Assembly: GCA_963834945.1 (NCBI GenBank)
Contig: CAWIDT010000009.1
Coordinates: 822,664 to 886,663, forward strand
Length of the DNA: 64,000 nt
Direction: 5' to 3'
From: R-RK-3 sp963834945
Lineage (GTDB): Bacteria; Pseudomonadota; Alphaproteobacteria; Rhizobiales; Rhodomicrobiaceae
The position numbers and the translations under genes were made by a program. Shown in pieces: positions 52,162-60,932 of this stretch; positions within the stretch are counted from its first letter, which is position 1, and every line of letters begins with the position of its first letter. The notes beneath the pieces are model-generated. The model was not told the origin of the DNA. It made no database searches and worked only from the letters and a program-made list of their open reading frames with translations.

Positions 52162-53904
52162 TTAATGCGAATCCTTCCCGACCGCGTGGCCCCGGCAACC
52201 CAGAAGGAAGTCGAAATCGGCGCCGGTATCGGCCCCCAGGACGTGGTCGTGATAGAGCCGGGCATAGCCGCTGTCCGGCGGCGTTATCGGGTTGCGCCAC
52301 GCATCGAGGCGGGCGGCGATTTCAGCGTCTGACACATCCAGATGCAGGCGCCGGTTCGGCACGTCCAGCTCGATCATGTCGCCGGTCCGGACGATGGCGA
52401 GCGGGCCGCCGGCGGCGGCTTCCGGGGTTGTGTGCAGCACCACCGTTCCATAGGCGGTGCCCGACATGCGCGCATCGGAAATGCGCACCATGTCCTTGAT
52501 GCCCTTGCGCAGCACTTTCGGCGGCAGGCCCATATTCCCCACCTCGGCCATGCCCGGATAACCTTTCGGGCCGCAATTCTTCAAAACCATGACGCAAGTC
52601 TCATCAATGTCGAGCGCCTCGTCGTTGATCTTGGCCTTATAGTCGTCGATATCCTCGAAGACGACCGCCCTGCCCCGGTGCACCAGCAGATGCGGCGAGG
52701 CGGCGGACGGCTTCAGCACCGCGCCCCTTGGCGCGAGATTGCCGCGCAGCACCGCGATGCCGCCATGCTCGGTCAGCGGCCTGGAGGCTGGGCGGATGAC
52801 ATCCTCGTTCCAGTTCTTGGCGTCCTTCACCTGTTCCCACTGGCTTTCGCCGGAAACGGTCAGCGCATTGCGATTCAGGAGACCTGCCTCGGCGAGCGCC
52901 TTGAGCACGACGGGCAGACCGCCCGCATAGAAGAACTCCTCCATCAGATATTCGCCCGACGGCATCAGATTGACGATGGTCGGCACGTCGCGGCCAAGGC
53001 GATCCCAATCGTCCAGCGTCAGATCGATGCCGACGCGTCCGGCGAGCGCCAGCAGATGGATCACCGCATTTGTCGAGCCGCCGATCGCACCATTGGCGCG
53101 GATGGCGTTCTCGAAGGCGGCGCGGGTGAGCACGTCGGAGGGTTTGAGATCGTCCTTCACCATCTGGACAATGCGCCGGCCGGTCAGATGCGCCATGACC
53201 CGGCGGCGGCTGTCGACGGCCGGGATCGCGGCGTTGCCCGAGAGCGCCATGCCGAGCGCTTCGGCCATGCTCGCCATGGTGGAGGCGGTGCCCATCGTGT
53301 TGCACGAACCGGGCGAGCGCGACATGGCCTGCTCGGCATCGAGGAAATCGGCTTGGTTCATCGTCCCCGCCTTGATCGCCTCCGACATCTGCCACAGCGC
53401 GGTGCCCGAGCCGACCCGCTCGCCCCGGAACCAGCCATTCAGCATCGGCCCACCGGTGACGACGATGGCGGGCATATCGACCGAGGCCGCGCCCATCATC
53501 AGCGATGGCGTGGTCTTGTCGCAGCCGACCATCAGCACAACGCCGTCGATCGGATTGCCTCTGACCGCTTCCTCCACATCCATGGCGGCCAGATTGCGGA
53601 ACATCATCGCGGTCGGCCGCAGCGCGCTTTCGCCGGTGGAGAAGACCGGAAACTCCAGCGGCAGCCCGCCCGCTTCGTAAACACCGTGCTTGACGCGTTC
53701 GGCGAGGTCGCGCAGATGCGCGTTGCAGGGCGTAAGCTGCGACCAGCTATTGCAGATACCGATCACGGGACGGCCGTCGAACAGATCGGCGGGCAGGCCC
53801 TGGTTCTTCATCCAGGACCGGTGATAGATATTGTCGCGCGAGGTGCCGCCGAACCATTCGGTCGAACGTAGCTTGCGCGGCCACGGCGCGGGATTGAAGG
53901 TCAT
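52162..53904 (-). CDS. IlvD/Edd-family sugar-acid dehydratase (L-arabinonate/D-galactonate type)
   Basis: 580-aa [2Fe-2S] dehydratase. The cluster cysteines fall at 60 (WSQLTPCN), 128 (VGCDKTT) and 201 (SPGSCNT), each one residue beyond Cys59, Cys127 and Cys200 of the Rhizobium L-arabinonate dehydratase. A catalytic Ser lies in the SDARMSGTAYGT region. Such enzymes act on L-arabinonate, D-fuconate and D-galactonate. In this operon it should make 2-keto-3-deoxygalactonate for DgoK and the arabinonate equivalent for GguC. The gene is bracketed by two direct copies of the 106-bp repeat. Confidence 0.92.
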   Translation of the reverse strand: MTFNPAPWPRKLRSTEWFGGTSRDNIYHRSWMKNQGLPADLFDGRPVIGICNSWSQLTPCNAHLRDLAERVKHGVYEAGGLPLEFPVFSTGESALRPTAMMFRNLAAMDVEEAVRGNPIDGVVLMVGCDKTTPSLMMGAASVDMPAIVVTGGPMLNGWFRGERVGSGTALWQMSEAIKAGTMNQADFLDAEQAMSRSPGSCNTMGTASTMASMAEALGMALSGNAAIPAVDSRRRVMAHLTGRRIVQMVKDDLKPSDVLTRAAFENAIRANGAIGGSTNAVIHLLALAGRVGIDLTLDDWDRLGRDVPTIVNLMPSGEYLMEEFFYAGGLPVVLKALAEAGLLNRNALTVSGESQWEQVKDAKNWNEDVIRPASRPLTEHGGIAVLRGNLAPRGAVLKPSAASPHLLVHRGRAVVFEDIDDYKAKINDEALDIDETCVMVLKNCGPKGYPGMAEVGNMGLPPKVLRKGIKDMVRISDARMSGTAYGTVVLHTTPEAAAGGPLAIVRTGDMIELDVPNRRLHLDVSDAEIAARLDAWRNPITPPDSGYARLYHDHVLGADTGADFDFLLGCRGHAVGKDSH

Positions 53905-53934
53905 CGGGCTGGAGCTTCCTCAAAGCAAATGCAC

Positions 53935-54040
53935 TCAGAGCCTTTTCCGCTCCGATGGAATCGGAGCGCGGCTCTAATTCTTCGTTTTATCGCATTTTCT
54001 CGACGCAAACCGGCATCCGCTTTGCTGGAAAATGCTCTAG
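53935..54040 (+). repeat. 106-bp dispersed repeat, copy 4
   Basis: Left end CAGAGCCTTTTCC, hairpin CTCCGAT-GG-AATCGGAG, right end GGAAAATGCTCTAG. It is a direct repeat relative to copy 3, 1.95 kb away. It lies between gguC and the dehydratase. Confidence 0.85.
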
Positions 54041-54160
54041 CCCTCTCCCGTGCGAAGAGGGCGGGAATGAGCGGAACGCAGTTCGGCAACAGGCATAGCA
54101 AGCCCTCACCCGGCCGCCGCGCGTCCACCATCCTCACCCCATGAGAGGGAGCTAGGTCTC
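54041..54160. repeat. GC-rich companion repeat, copy C
   Basis: It starts right at the end of copy 4 (CCCTCTCCCGTGCG) and contains CCCTCACCCGGC, also seen in copy A, and a CTCACCCCATGAGAGGG arm. This is the weakest of the three companion blocks. Confidence 0.35.
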
Positions 54161-54201
54161 GCCCGGCATCGGTTGCCCGTTCCATCTCGCGCGCTCCGAC
54201 G

Positions 54202-55209
54202 CTATAGAGCGGTGACACGAGTGACAGCCGGCCCTTGGGGCGCGGCGCTCACGCGAAGCGAATTGCGCAGCGGCAGCCCGAAATCCGGTGCCTCGATCTC
54301 GAACACATCGCCCGGATGGGCGCGGATGCCGTCCGCGAAGGACAGCGTTGCCGTGCCGAACATGTGGATGTGAACATCGCCCGGCTGCCGGAACAGCTCA
54401 TATTTGAAGTGATGATGCTCCAGATTGGCGATGGTGTGGGACATGTTGGCCTCGCCTGACAGGAACGGCTTTTCCCAGATCACCACGCCCCCGCGCCGGA
54501 CGCGCGAAATGCCGCGAATGTCCTCCGGCAGCGCGCCGACGAGGATTTCCGGGCCGAAAGAGGTGGGCCGCAATTTCGAATGGGCGAGATAGAGATAGTT
54601 GACCCGCTCCATCACGTGATCGGAGAACTCGTTCGACAGCGCGAAGCCGACGCGGAACGGCGCCCCGTCATCGCCGACGATATAGATGCCGGCGATTTCC
54701 GGCTCCTCGCCCCCATCATCGGCGAAATCAGGCAAAACCAGCGGCTGGCCCGCCGCGACCGCGACCGTGCCATTGCCCTTGTAGAACCATTCCGGCTGCA
54801 CTCCGGCGATTCCGGCAGCGGGTTTTCCGCCCTGCAGCCCCATGCGGAACATCTTCATTGAATCGGTGAGGTTTTCCGTCCGTTCCGCCGCTGCGGCATC
54901 GGCGTGCATCGCGTCGCGCGTCGCGGCGGAGCCCAGATGCGTCAGGCCAGTGCCCGTCACATGCATATGGGCCGGATCGGGATGGGTGATCGGCAGCAGC
55001 AGCCTGCCCTCGTCATAGGCGGCTTCCAGGTCGACGGCTTCGCCCAGGCCGATCTCGCGAATGCGCGCCGCCAGACCCGTGCCGGCACGCGCGGCATCCA
55101 GCGCCAGCTCATACGTGCTGGCCGCCTGCTTGACGGCATAAGCCTCCGTCCCTTCGCGTACGACGACACGCAAGCGGCCGGCGTTGTCTCGAATCTGGGA
55201 AAGCAGCAC
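54202..55209 (-). CDS. gguC: GguC / AraD1 family protein
   Basis: 335 aa from GTG 55209, which has GAGGAG 6 bases upstream and gives the family start VLLSQIRDNAGRLRVVV. An ATG at 55245 lies inside gguB and is less likely. It is a fumarylacetoacetate-hydrolase-fold enzyme of the AraD1 group, with RVGFALSNEFSDHVMERVNY and HSKLRPTSFGPE strongly typical of GguC. AraD1 enzymes dehydrate 2-keto-3-deoxy-L-arabinonate. Its place directly after the permease copies the Agrobacterium gguABC order. Confidence 0.92.
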   Translation of the reverse strand: MLLSQIRDNAGRLRVVVREGTEAYAVKQAASTYELALDAARAGTGLAARIREIGLGEAVDLEAAYDEGRLLLPITHPDPAHMHVTGTGLTHLGSAATRDAMHADAAAAERTENLTDSMKMFRMGLQGGKPAAGIAGVQPEWFYKGNGTVAVAAGQPLVLPDFADDGGEEPEIAGIYIVGDDGAPFRVGFALSNEFSDHVMERVNYLYLAHSKLRPTSFGPEILVGALPEDIRGISRVRRGGVVIWEKPFLSGEANMSHTIANLEHHHFKYELFRQPGDVHIHMFGTATLSFADGIRAHPGDVFEIEAPDFGLPLRNSLRVSAAPQGPAVTRVTAL

Positions 55210-55219
55210 CTGCGTCTCC

Positions 55220-56422
55220 TCAGGCCTTGTTCTTGTTGTAGACATCGAAGATCACGGCGGCGAGCAGCACCAGGCCCTTGATCACCTGCTGCCAGTCGAT
55301 GCCGATGCCGAGGATCGACATCCCGTTATTCATGACGCCCATGATGAAGGCGCCGACCACCGCGCCCACCACCGTGCCGATGCCGCCGCTCATCGACGCG
55401 CCGCCGATGAACACCGCCGCGATCACGTCCAGCTCGAAGCCGAGCCCCGCTTTGGGTGTTGCGGTATTCAGGCGCGCCGCGAAGACCAGCCCGGCGAGCG
55501 CGGAAAGCATGCCCATGTTGATGAAGGTGAGGAATACCAGCCGCGTGGTGTTGATGCCGGACAGCCGCGCCGCATTCTCGTTGCCGCCAAGCGCGTAAAT
55601 GCGGCGTCCCAGCGTTGTTCGCGTGGTGATGAAGCTGTAGACGCCGATCAGCAGCGCCATGACGATCAGCACATTGGGCAGGCCGCGAAAGGCCGACATC
55701 AGCCAGGTAAGATAGATGATGGCGATCGCGATGACCGTGTGCTTGGCCGCAAAGAAGGCGAAGGGCTCGTCGAGATCTCCGTATTTCGCCGCCTGCGCCC
55801 GCGACCGCATGGCCATCCAGAACAGCACCGCTGCCGTAATCACGCCCAGCAGCATAGAGAACATGTTGAAGGCGCCGTTGCCCAGCAGGTCCGGAATGAA
55901 GCCGGAAGCCAGCGACTGAAACTGGCGCGGGAATGGCCCGATCGACCGGCCCTGCAGCAGACCCAGCGAGAAGCCCTTGAACACGAGCATGCCCGCCAGC
56001 GTGACGATGAAGGAGGGGATGCGGAAATAGGCGACCCAATAGCCCTGTGCCGCCCCGATCACCATGCCCGTCAGCAGGCAGATGGCCGAGGCGGTGATAT
56101 AATCGAAACCGTAGGTCACGATCAGCACCGCCGCCAGCGCACCGATGAAGCCGCTGACCGATCCCACCGACAGGTCGATATGGCCGGAGACGATGACCAG
56201 CAGCATGCCCACCGCCATGATGACGATGTAGCTGTTCTGCAGCACCAGATTGGTGAGATTGACCGGCTTCAGCAGGACGCCGTCGGTAGCGATCTGGAAG
56301 AAAGCCATGATCGCCACCAGCGCGAACAGGATGCCGTATTCGCGGATATGGTGGCGGATGAAGTCCGAATAGGGGGTGGTTTCCTGGGGCGCGGCGACGC
56401 GCTCTTCCTGTGCGAGGGCCAT
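55220..56422 (-). CDS. gguB: Sugar ABC transporter permease GguB
   Basis: 400-aa inner-membrane permease of the XylH/RbsC family, with about ten TM helices. The characteristic SGHIDLSVGSVSGFIGAL is near residue 85, and the ATPase-contact loop ALGGNENAARLSGIN is near residue 290. It pairs with GguA and ChvE for import of galactose, arabinose, xylose or related aldoses. It starts 3 bases after the gguA stop. Confidence 0.94.
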   Translation of the reverse strand: MALAQEERVAAPQETTPYSDFIRHHIREYGILFALVAIMAFFQIATDGVLLKPVNLTNLVLQNSYIVIMAVGMLLVIVSGHIDLSVGSVSGFIGALAAVLIVTYGFDYITASAICLLTGMVIGAAQGYWVAYFRIPSFIVTLAGMLVFKGFSLGLLQGRSIGPFPRQFQSLASGFIPDLLGNGAFNMFSMLLGVITAAVLFWMAMRSRAQAAKYGDLDEPFAFFAAKHTVIAIAIIYLTWLMSAFRGLPNVLIVMALLIGVYSFITTRTTLGRRIYALGGNENAARLSGINTTRLVFLTFINMGMLSALAGLVFAARLNTATPKAGLGFELDVIAAVFIGGASMSGGIGTVVGAVVGAFIMGVMNNGMSILGIGIDWQQVIKGLVLLAAVIFDVYNKNKA

Positions 56423-56425
56423 GGG

Positions 56426-57952
56426 CTACATATCCGCGTTGAGGATCATCGACATGATCTTTTCCTGGGAGGCGTCGGCCGCCGCGAGTTCGCCGACAAA
56501 GCGTCCTTCGTTCATTACGAGGATGCGGTCGCACATGCCAAGCAGCTCCGGCATCTCCGAGGAAATGAAGATGATGGCTTTGCCGGCGGCGGCCAGTTCG
56601 TTCATGATCGTGTAGATTTCATATTTCGCGCCGACGTCGATGCCGCGCGTCGGCTCGTCCAGGATCAGCACTTCGGGATCGGCGAACAGCCATTTTGACA
56701 GCACCACCTTCTGCTGATTGCCGCCCGAGAGATTGAGCGTCTTCTGCTCGACATTGGTGCTCTTGATGCGCATCCGGTCGCGATAGCGGGTAGCGACCGT
56801 CAGCTCCTGATTGTCGTCGATAATGCCGCCATGCGATATGCCCGCCAGATTGGCGAGAGGAATGTTGCGGCGGATCGATTCATCCAGGATGAGTCCGAAG
56901 GTCTTGCGATCCTCGGTGGCGTAGCAAAGTCCGGCGGCGATGGCGCGATGCGCGGTCGATGTGTCGACCGGTTTGCCGTCGATCAGCACGGTGCCTGAGA
57001 TATTCTCGCCATAGGAGCGGCCGAACAGGCTCATCGCAAGTTCGGTGCGTCCCGCGCCCATCAGCCCGGCAATGCCGACGATCTCGCCCCGCCTGACCTT
57101 GAAGGAGACATTGTCGACGATCTTTCGATGCGAATGGATCGGGTGAAAGGCGGTCCAGTTGAGCACCTCGAAAACGGTTTCACCCAAGGTCACGTCGCGC
57201 GCCGGGAAACGGTCGCTCAGCGGGCGTCCGACCATGTAGCGAATGATATTGGCTTCCTCGGCCTGTTCGGCGCCGCGATCCACCGTCGTCACGCTGACGC
57301 CATCGCGCAGCACGGTGATCTTGTCGGCGACCTTGGCCACCTCATTCAGCTTATGCGAGATCAGGATGGAGGAAATGCCGCGCGATTTGAACTCCAGCAG
57401 CAGGTCGAGCAACGCGTCGCTGTCGGTTTCGTTCAGGCTCGATGTCGGTTCGTCCAGGATGAGCAGCTTGACGCGCTTCGACAGTGCCTTGGCGATTTCG
57501 ACGAGCTGCTGCTTGCCCGCACCGAGCTGGGTGACGGGGGTGCGGGGCGCTTCCTTCAAACCGACGCGCGCCAGGAGCTCTTCGGTCCGGCTGTAGGTCT
57601 CCGGCCAGTTGATGACGCCGCCCGTCTGGCATTCATTGCCGAGAAAGATGTTTTCGGCGATCGACAGGAGCGGCACCAGGGCCAGTTCCTGATGGATGAT
57701 GCTAATACCCAGATCCTCGCTATCGCTGATGCGGCTGAAGGTGCGCTCCTTGCCTTCGAAGGAGATCGTGCCTTCATAAGTGCCGTGCGGATAGACGCCG
57801 CTCAGCACCTTCATCAGGGTGGATTTGCCGGCGCCGTTTTCACCGACCACGGCATGAATCTCGCCCGGTGCCACGCTGATAGAGACGTTGTCGAGCGCTT
57901 TCACGCCCGGAAACGTCTTGCTGATTCCGCGCATTTCAAGAATGGGTTGCAC
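56426..57952 (-). CDS. gguA: Sugar ABC transporter ATP-binding protein GguA
   Basis: 508 aa with two ABC domains, as usual for monosaccharide importers. Domain 1 has Walker A GENGAGKSTLMKVL, the degenerate signature LGAGKQQLVEIAKAL and Walker B LLILDEPTSSLN. Domain 2 has GLMGAGRTELAMSL, LSGGNQQKVVLSKWL and VLILDEPTRGID. It is separated from chvE by 135 bases that contain two hairpins. Confidence 0.95.
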   Translation of the reverse strand: MQPILEMRGISKTFPGVKALDNVSISVAPGEIHAVVGENGAGKSTLMKVLSGVYPHGTYEGTISFEGKERTFSRISDSEDLGISIIHQELALVPLLSIAENIFLGNECQTGGVINWPETYSRTEELLARVGLKEAPRTPVTQLGAGKQQLVEIAKALSKRVKLLILDEPTSSLNETDSDALLDLLLEFKSRGISSILISHKLNEVAKVADKITVLRDGVSVTTVDRGAEQAEEANIIRYMVGRPLSDRFPARDVTLGETVFEVLNWTAFHPIHSHRKIVDNVSFKVRRGEIVGIAGLMGAGRTELAMSLFGRSYGENISGTVLIDGKPVDTSTAHRAIAAGLCYATEDRKTFGLILDESIRRNIPLANLAGISHGGIIDDNQELTVATRYRDRMRIKSTNVEQKTLNLSGGNQQKVVLSKWLFADPEVLILDEPTRGIDVGAKYEIYTIMNELAAAGKAIIFISSEMPELLGMCDRILVMNEGRFVGELAAADASQEKIMSMILNADM

Positions 57953-57988
57953 CGTCTAGCTCCGGATAAGGGGGCGTGTGCCAAGCGA

Positions 57989-58013
57989 CAGGTCCGGTGT
58001 TGAGCCGGACCTG
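57989..58013. promoter_or_regulatory. Intercistronic hairpin H1 between chvE and gguA
   Basis: CAGGTCCGG and CCGGACCTG form a perfect 9-bp stem with a 7-base loop, 75 bases after the chvE stop (on the minus strand). Such stems downstream of binding-protein genes usually slow 3'-5' decay or attenuate readthrough, giving excess binding protein over transporter. No strong T-run follows. Confidence 0.6.
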
Positions 58014-58025
58014 CCTAAGCATCCA

Positions 58026-58057
58026 CTCCGAATGATGACCTTATGAGCCATTCGGAG
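58026..58057. promoter_or_regulatory. Intercistronic hairpin H2 between chvE and gguA
   Basis: CTCCGAATG and CATTCGGAG form a perfect 9-bp stem around a 14-base loop, 30 bases after the chvE stop. With H1 it makes a tandem structure in the gap. Confidence 0.55.
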
Positions 58058-58087
58058 AAAATGATGATGCGCAGAGCCCCTGAGGCT

Positions 58088-59149
58088 CTATTTGATCTGA
58101 GCCATTTTGTAATAGCCGCTGTCGATCAGCACTTTTTCCCAGTTGGTCTTGTCGACCGCGACGGGCTTCAGCAGATAGGACGGCACGACCTTGACGCCGT
58201 TTTCATAGGTCTTGGTGTCGTTGACTTCGGGCTCTTTGCCCGAAAGCACGGCGTTGACCATCGCAACAGTGACCTTGGCGAGTTCGCGGGTGTCCTTGAA
58301 GATCGAGGAGTACTGCTCGCCGGCGAGGATCGACTTCACCGACGGCACTTCGCAATCCTGGCCGGTGACAATCGGCATCTTCTGATCGCCCGAGCCATAG
58401 CCGACGCCTTTGAGAGAAGACAGAATACCGATGGACAGGCCGTCATAGGGCGAGAGAACGCCGTTGATCTTCTTGTCGGTATAATTGGCCGAAAGCAGGT
58501 TATCCATGCGGGCCTGCGCGACAGCGCCATCCCAGCGCAGCGTTCCGACCTTATCCATGCCCATCTGGCCGGACTGGATGACGACCTTCTTAGAATCGAT
58601 CAGCGGCTGCAGCACCGACATGGCGCCATTGTAGAAGAAGAAAGCGTTATTGTCGTCCGGCGAACCGCCGAACAGCTCGACATTGTAGGGGCCGTCGCCG
58701 AAGCGCTCTTTCAGACCCTTGACCAGCGACTGCGCCTGCAGCACGCCGACCTGGAAATTGTCGAAGGTCGCGTAATAGTCGACATTCTTGCTCTGCCGGA
58801 TCAGGCGGTCATAAGCGATCACCTTGATGCCCGCGGCCGCTGCGTTGGAGAGTGCGTTGGACAGCGTCGTGCCGTCGATGGCGGCGATCACCAGGACCTT
58901 CACGCCCTTGGTGATCATATTCTCGATCTGGGCAAGCTGATTGGGGATGTCGTCTTCGGCATATTGCAGGTCGGTGTCATAGCCGGCCTGCTTGAAATAT
59001 TTGACCATGTTATTGCCGTCGTCGATCCACCGGGCGGAGGATTTCGTCGGCATCGAAATACCAACGGAACCCTTGCTCGCGGCATCCGCCGTGGCGACGC
59101 CAAACAGCGACACCATGGCCAAAGTGGCCAGTGTTTTGAAAATTCTCAC
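58088..59149 (-). CDS. chvE: Periplasmic sugar-binding protein ChvE
   Basis: Binds galactose, glucose, arabinose and related aldoses and delivers them to GguAB. It has 353 aa from GTG 59149, preceded by GGGAGGA at good spacing; an ATG 36 bases upstream would disrupt the signal peptide. Signal cleavage is near GVATADA|AS. The type 1 periplasmic fold has GISMPTKSSARWIDDGNNM at the start and IAAIDGTTLSNALSNA. In Agrobacterium ChvE also signals sugars to VirA; no such sensor is present here. Confidence 0.94.
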   Translation of the reverse strand: MRIFKTLATLAMVSLFGVATADAASKGSVGISMPTKSSARWIDDGNNMVKYFKQAGYDTDLQYAEDDIPNQLAQIENMITKGVKVLVIAAIDGTTLSNALSNAAAAGIKVIAYDRLIRQSKNVDYYATFDNFQVGVLQAQSLVKGLKERFGDGPYNVELFGGSPDDNNAFFFYNGAMSVLQPLIDSKKVVIQSGQMGMDKVGTLRWDGAVAQARMDNLLSANYTDKKINGVLSPYDGLSIGILSSLKGVGYGSGDQKMPIVTGQDCEVPSVKSILAGEQYSSIFKDTRELAKVTVAMVNAVLSGKEPEVNDTKTYENGVKVVPSYLLKPVAVDKTNWEKVLIDSGYYKMAQIK

Positions 59150-59345
59150 TTCAGTCCTCCCAACGGCACGCCCGTAAAGGGCCATGCCCCTTCGCGTTAT
59201 CTGCCAGCTCCGGAAAAGTGCTCTTGCTTGTCTTTCAACCGGTGCGGCCGCAAGGATCGCGGAAAGAAGATATGCCTGTCAAGTTTGAAATGGTAATTGT
59301 GATATGACGATAATGGCATAACAGGGATCGTACCTTCGGTGTTCG

Positions 59346-60308
59346 ATGAAACGCGATGAGATAGGAAATGGCAGCCGTTCCGCGCCGCAATTGTTACGCC
59401 GTGGCCTGAAAATGACGCATTTCCGGCTGTTCGCCAGCATCGCGCAGACCGGGCAGGTCAGCGCCGCCGCCGAGACATTGGCGATGTCGCAACCCGCCGC
59501 ATCCCGGCTCGCGGCGGAAGCCGAGCGGATCACCGGCGCCAAGCTTTACGAGCGGACGAGCCACGGCATCGTGCTGACCGTGGCAGGGCGCGCATTCGCC
59601 AACCGCGCCCGCCGCATGCTGCACGAGATCGATGAAGCCGAGCGCGAGATCGGCGAAATTCGCGACGGCAATTCGGGCACCGTCAATATCGGCTCCGTCA
59701 CCGGCCCGGCGGTCGAGCACGTCCTGCCAGCCATCCGCCAGGCGCGCCTTCACCTGCCGCGCGTCAACGTCAATGTCGAGGTCGCGACCAGCGACGTGCT
59801 GAGCGAGGCCCTGGTCGATGGGAGCCTCGATTTCATTCTGGGGCGTTTGCCGGCGCGTCGCGACCCCCGGCAGTTCGAAGCGCGCTTCATCGGCCCCGAG
59901 CCGATCAGCCTCGTGGTGCGGCGCGAACATCCCCTGCTGCGCCGGCCCGAGGCCGCCATGCAACGGCTGGCCGAATTCGACTGGGTGCTGCCGCGCGAGG
60001 GCGCGCTGCTTCGGACCACCGTGGAAAACGCACTGCTGGCACGCGGCATGTCGCTGCCTGGCAAGGTGCTGAACACCTCGTCCTTCCTGCTGACGATGGT
60101 CGCGGTCAATCAGACCAACGCAATTGCCCCCATAGCCTCATCGGTGGCGCAGATTTTCGTCTCCGAAACCGGGATGGGCAGCGCCATCGGCGAACTCGCG
60201 GTCGATCTGGCACTGGAAGTACCGCCCTATGCGCTGATCACCATGGCCGGCCGCGAGCTGACGCCGGCGGCGCAGGCCATGTACGATCTGGTCTCGGCCG
60301 GCCTTTGA
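59346..60308 (+). CDS. gbpR: LysR-family regulator, GbpR-like
   Basis: 320 aa. The HTH is at about residues 25-45 (FRLFASIAQTGQVSAAAET, then MSQPAASRLAAEAE), and an effector domain of the GbpR/galactose type follows. It is divergent from chvE, exactly as gbpR is in Agrobacterium, where it activates chvE in response to arabinose, galactose and fucose. The 196-base gap between the genes must contain the shared control region. The symbol rests on this synteny. Confidence 0.85.
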   Translation: MKRDEIGNGSRSAPQLLRRGLKMTHFRLFASIAQTGQVSAAAETLAMSQPAASRLAAEAERITGAKLYERTSHGIVLTVAGRAFANRARRMLHEIDEAEREIGEIRDGNSGTVNIGSVTGPAVEHVLPAIRQARLHLPRVNVNVEVATSDVLSEALVDGSLDFILGRLPARRDPRQFEARFIGPEPISLVVRREHPLLRRPEAAMQRLAEFDWVLPREGALLRTTVENALLARGMSLPGKVLNTSSFLLTMVAVNQTNAIAPIASSVAQIFVSETGMGSAIGELAVDLALEVPPYALITMAGRELTPAAQAMYDLVSAGL

Positions 60309-60352
60309 CCGGCCGGCCGCGAATGCGAGGGCTCGCCTAATTGAGCTTTACG

Positions 60353-60646
60353 TCAGGCGGATTTCTTGAAGAAACGGTTGATCACCTGCGCAAAAAACCC
60401 TGGCCGCTTCTGCTCGATGATCGCGGTCGGGATCTTGGGCTGAAGCTCCGGCATTGCCGGTCCGGCCACCACTGCGTCGGAGAGAAGCCGCCTGTTATGG
60501 GCGACCGCTGTCAGGAATGTCGTGCGCTTTGCGCTGAGGACCGCGTCGCGCGCCTCCCTGTCGCGCTCGGCCTGCCTGAAACTGCGACGCTTACCCCGTT
60601 CCCGCTCCTTGCGGTTCTGTCCGCCACGATCAAAGCTTCTGCCCAT
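60353..60646 (-). CDS. Small basic protein of unknown function
   Basis: 97 aa, very rich in Arg and Lys over its first 45 residues (GRSFDRGGQNRKERERGK), with a C-terminal aromatic/basic tail (QVINRFFKKSA). A purine-rich AAAGAG lies about 10 bases upstream. I recognise no family; it could bind nucleic acid. It has no partner: gbpR converges from one side and the ArsR pair lies beyond a 286-base gap. It may be spurious. Confidence 0.4.
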   Translation of the reverse strand: MGRSFDRGGQNRKERERGKRRSFRQAERDREARDAVLSAKRTTFLTAVAHNRRLLSDAVVAGPAMPELQPKIPTAIIEQKRPGFFAQVINRFFKKSA

Positions 60647-60932
60647 CGTTTTGCTCTTTCAGCTTTATTCACTCCATCTTGAATCATGGCTGATTCGCGG
60701 TGCGTGCACACGGACAGTCTTGCGGATTTCCGCCCTGGTCTTGGATGTGCTTGGGCTCCGGATCCGTTAAGGCAGGATGATCCCCGCTCCGCTGCGTATG
60801 ACAATTTTTCGCCGAAATCGGACATCCGCAGGCAAGGCAGGGAACGTCGGATGTACCGAGACCTGGCAAAAACTTAGCCGGTGCTGAAAGTTTTTATTGA
60901 CCGGCGCCGTGAAGCGGTCGATACTTTCCGCC

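Noticed and set aside
52342..53871. 509-codon plus-strand frame opposite the dehydratase
   Set aside because: Shadow of the IlvD/Edd gene; His/Arg-rich and motif-free.
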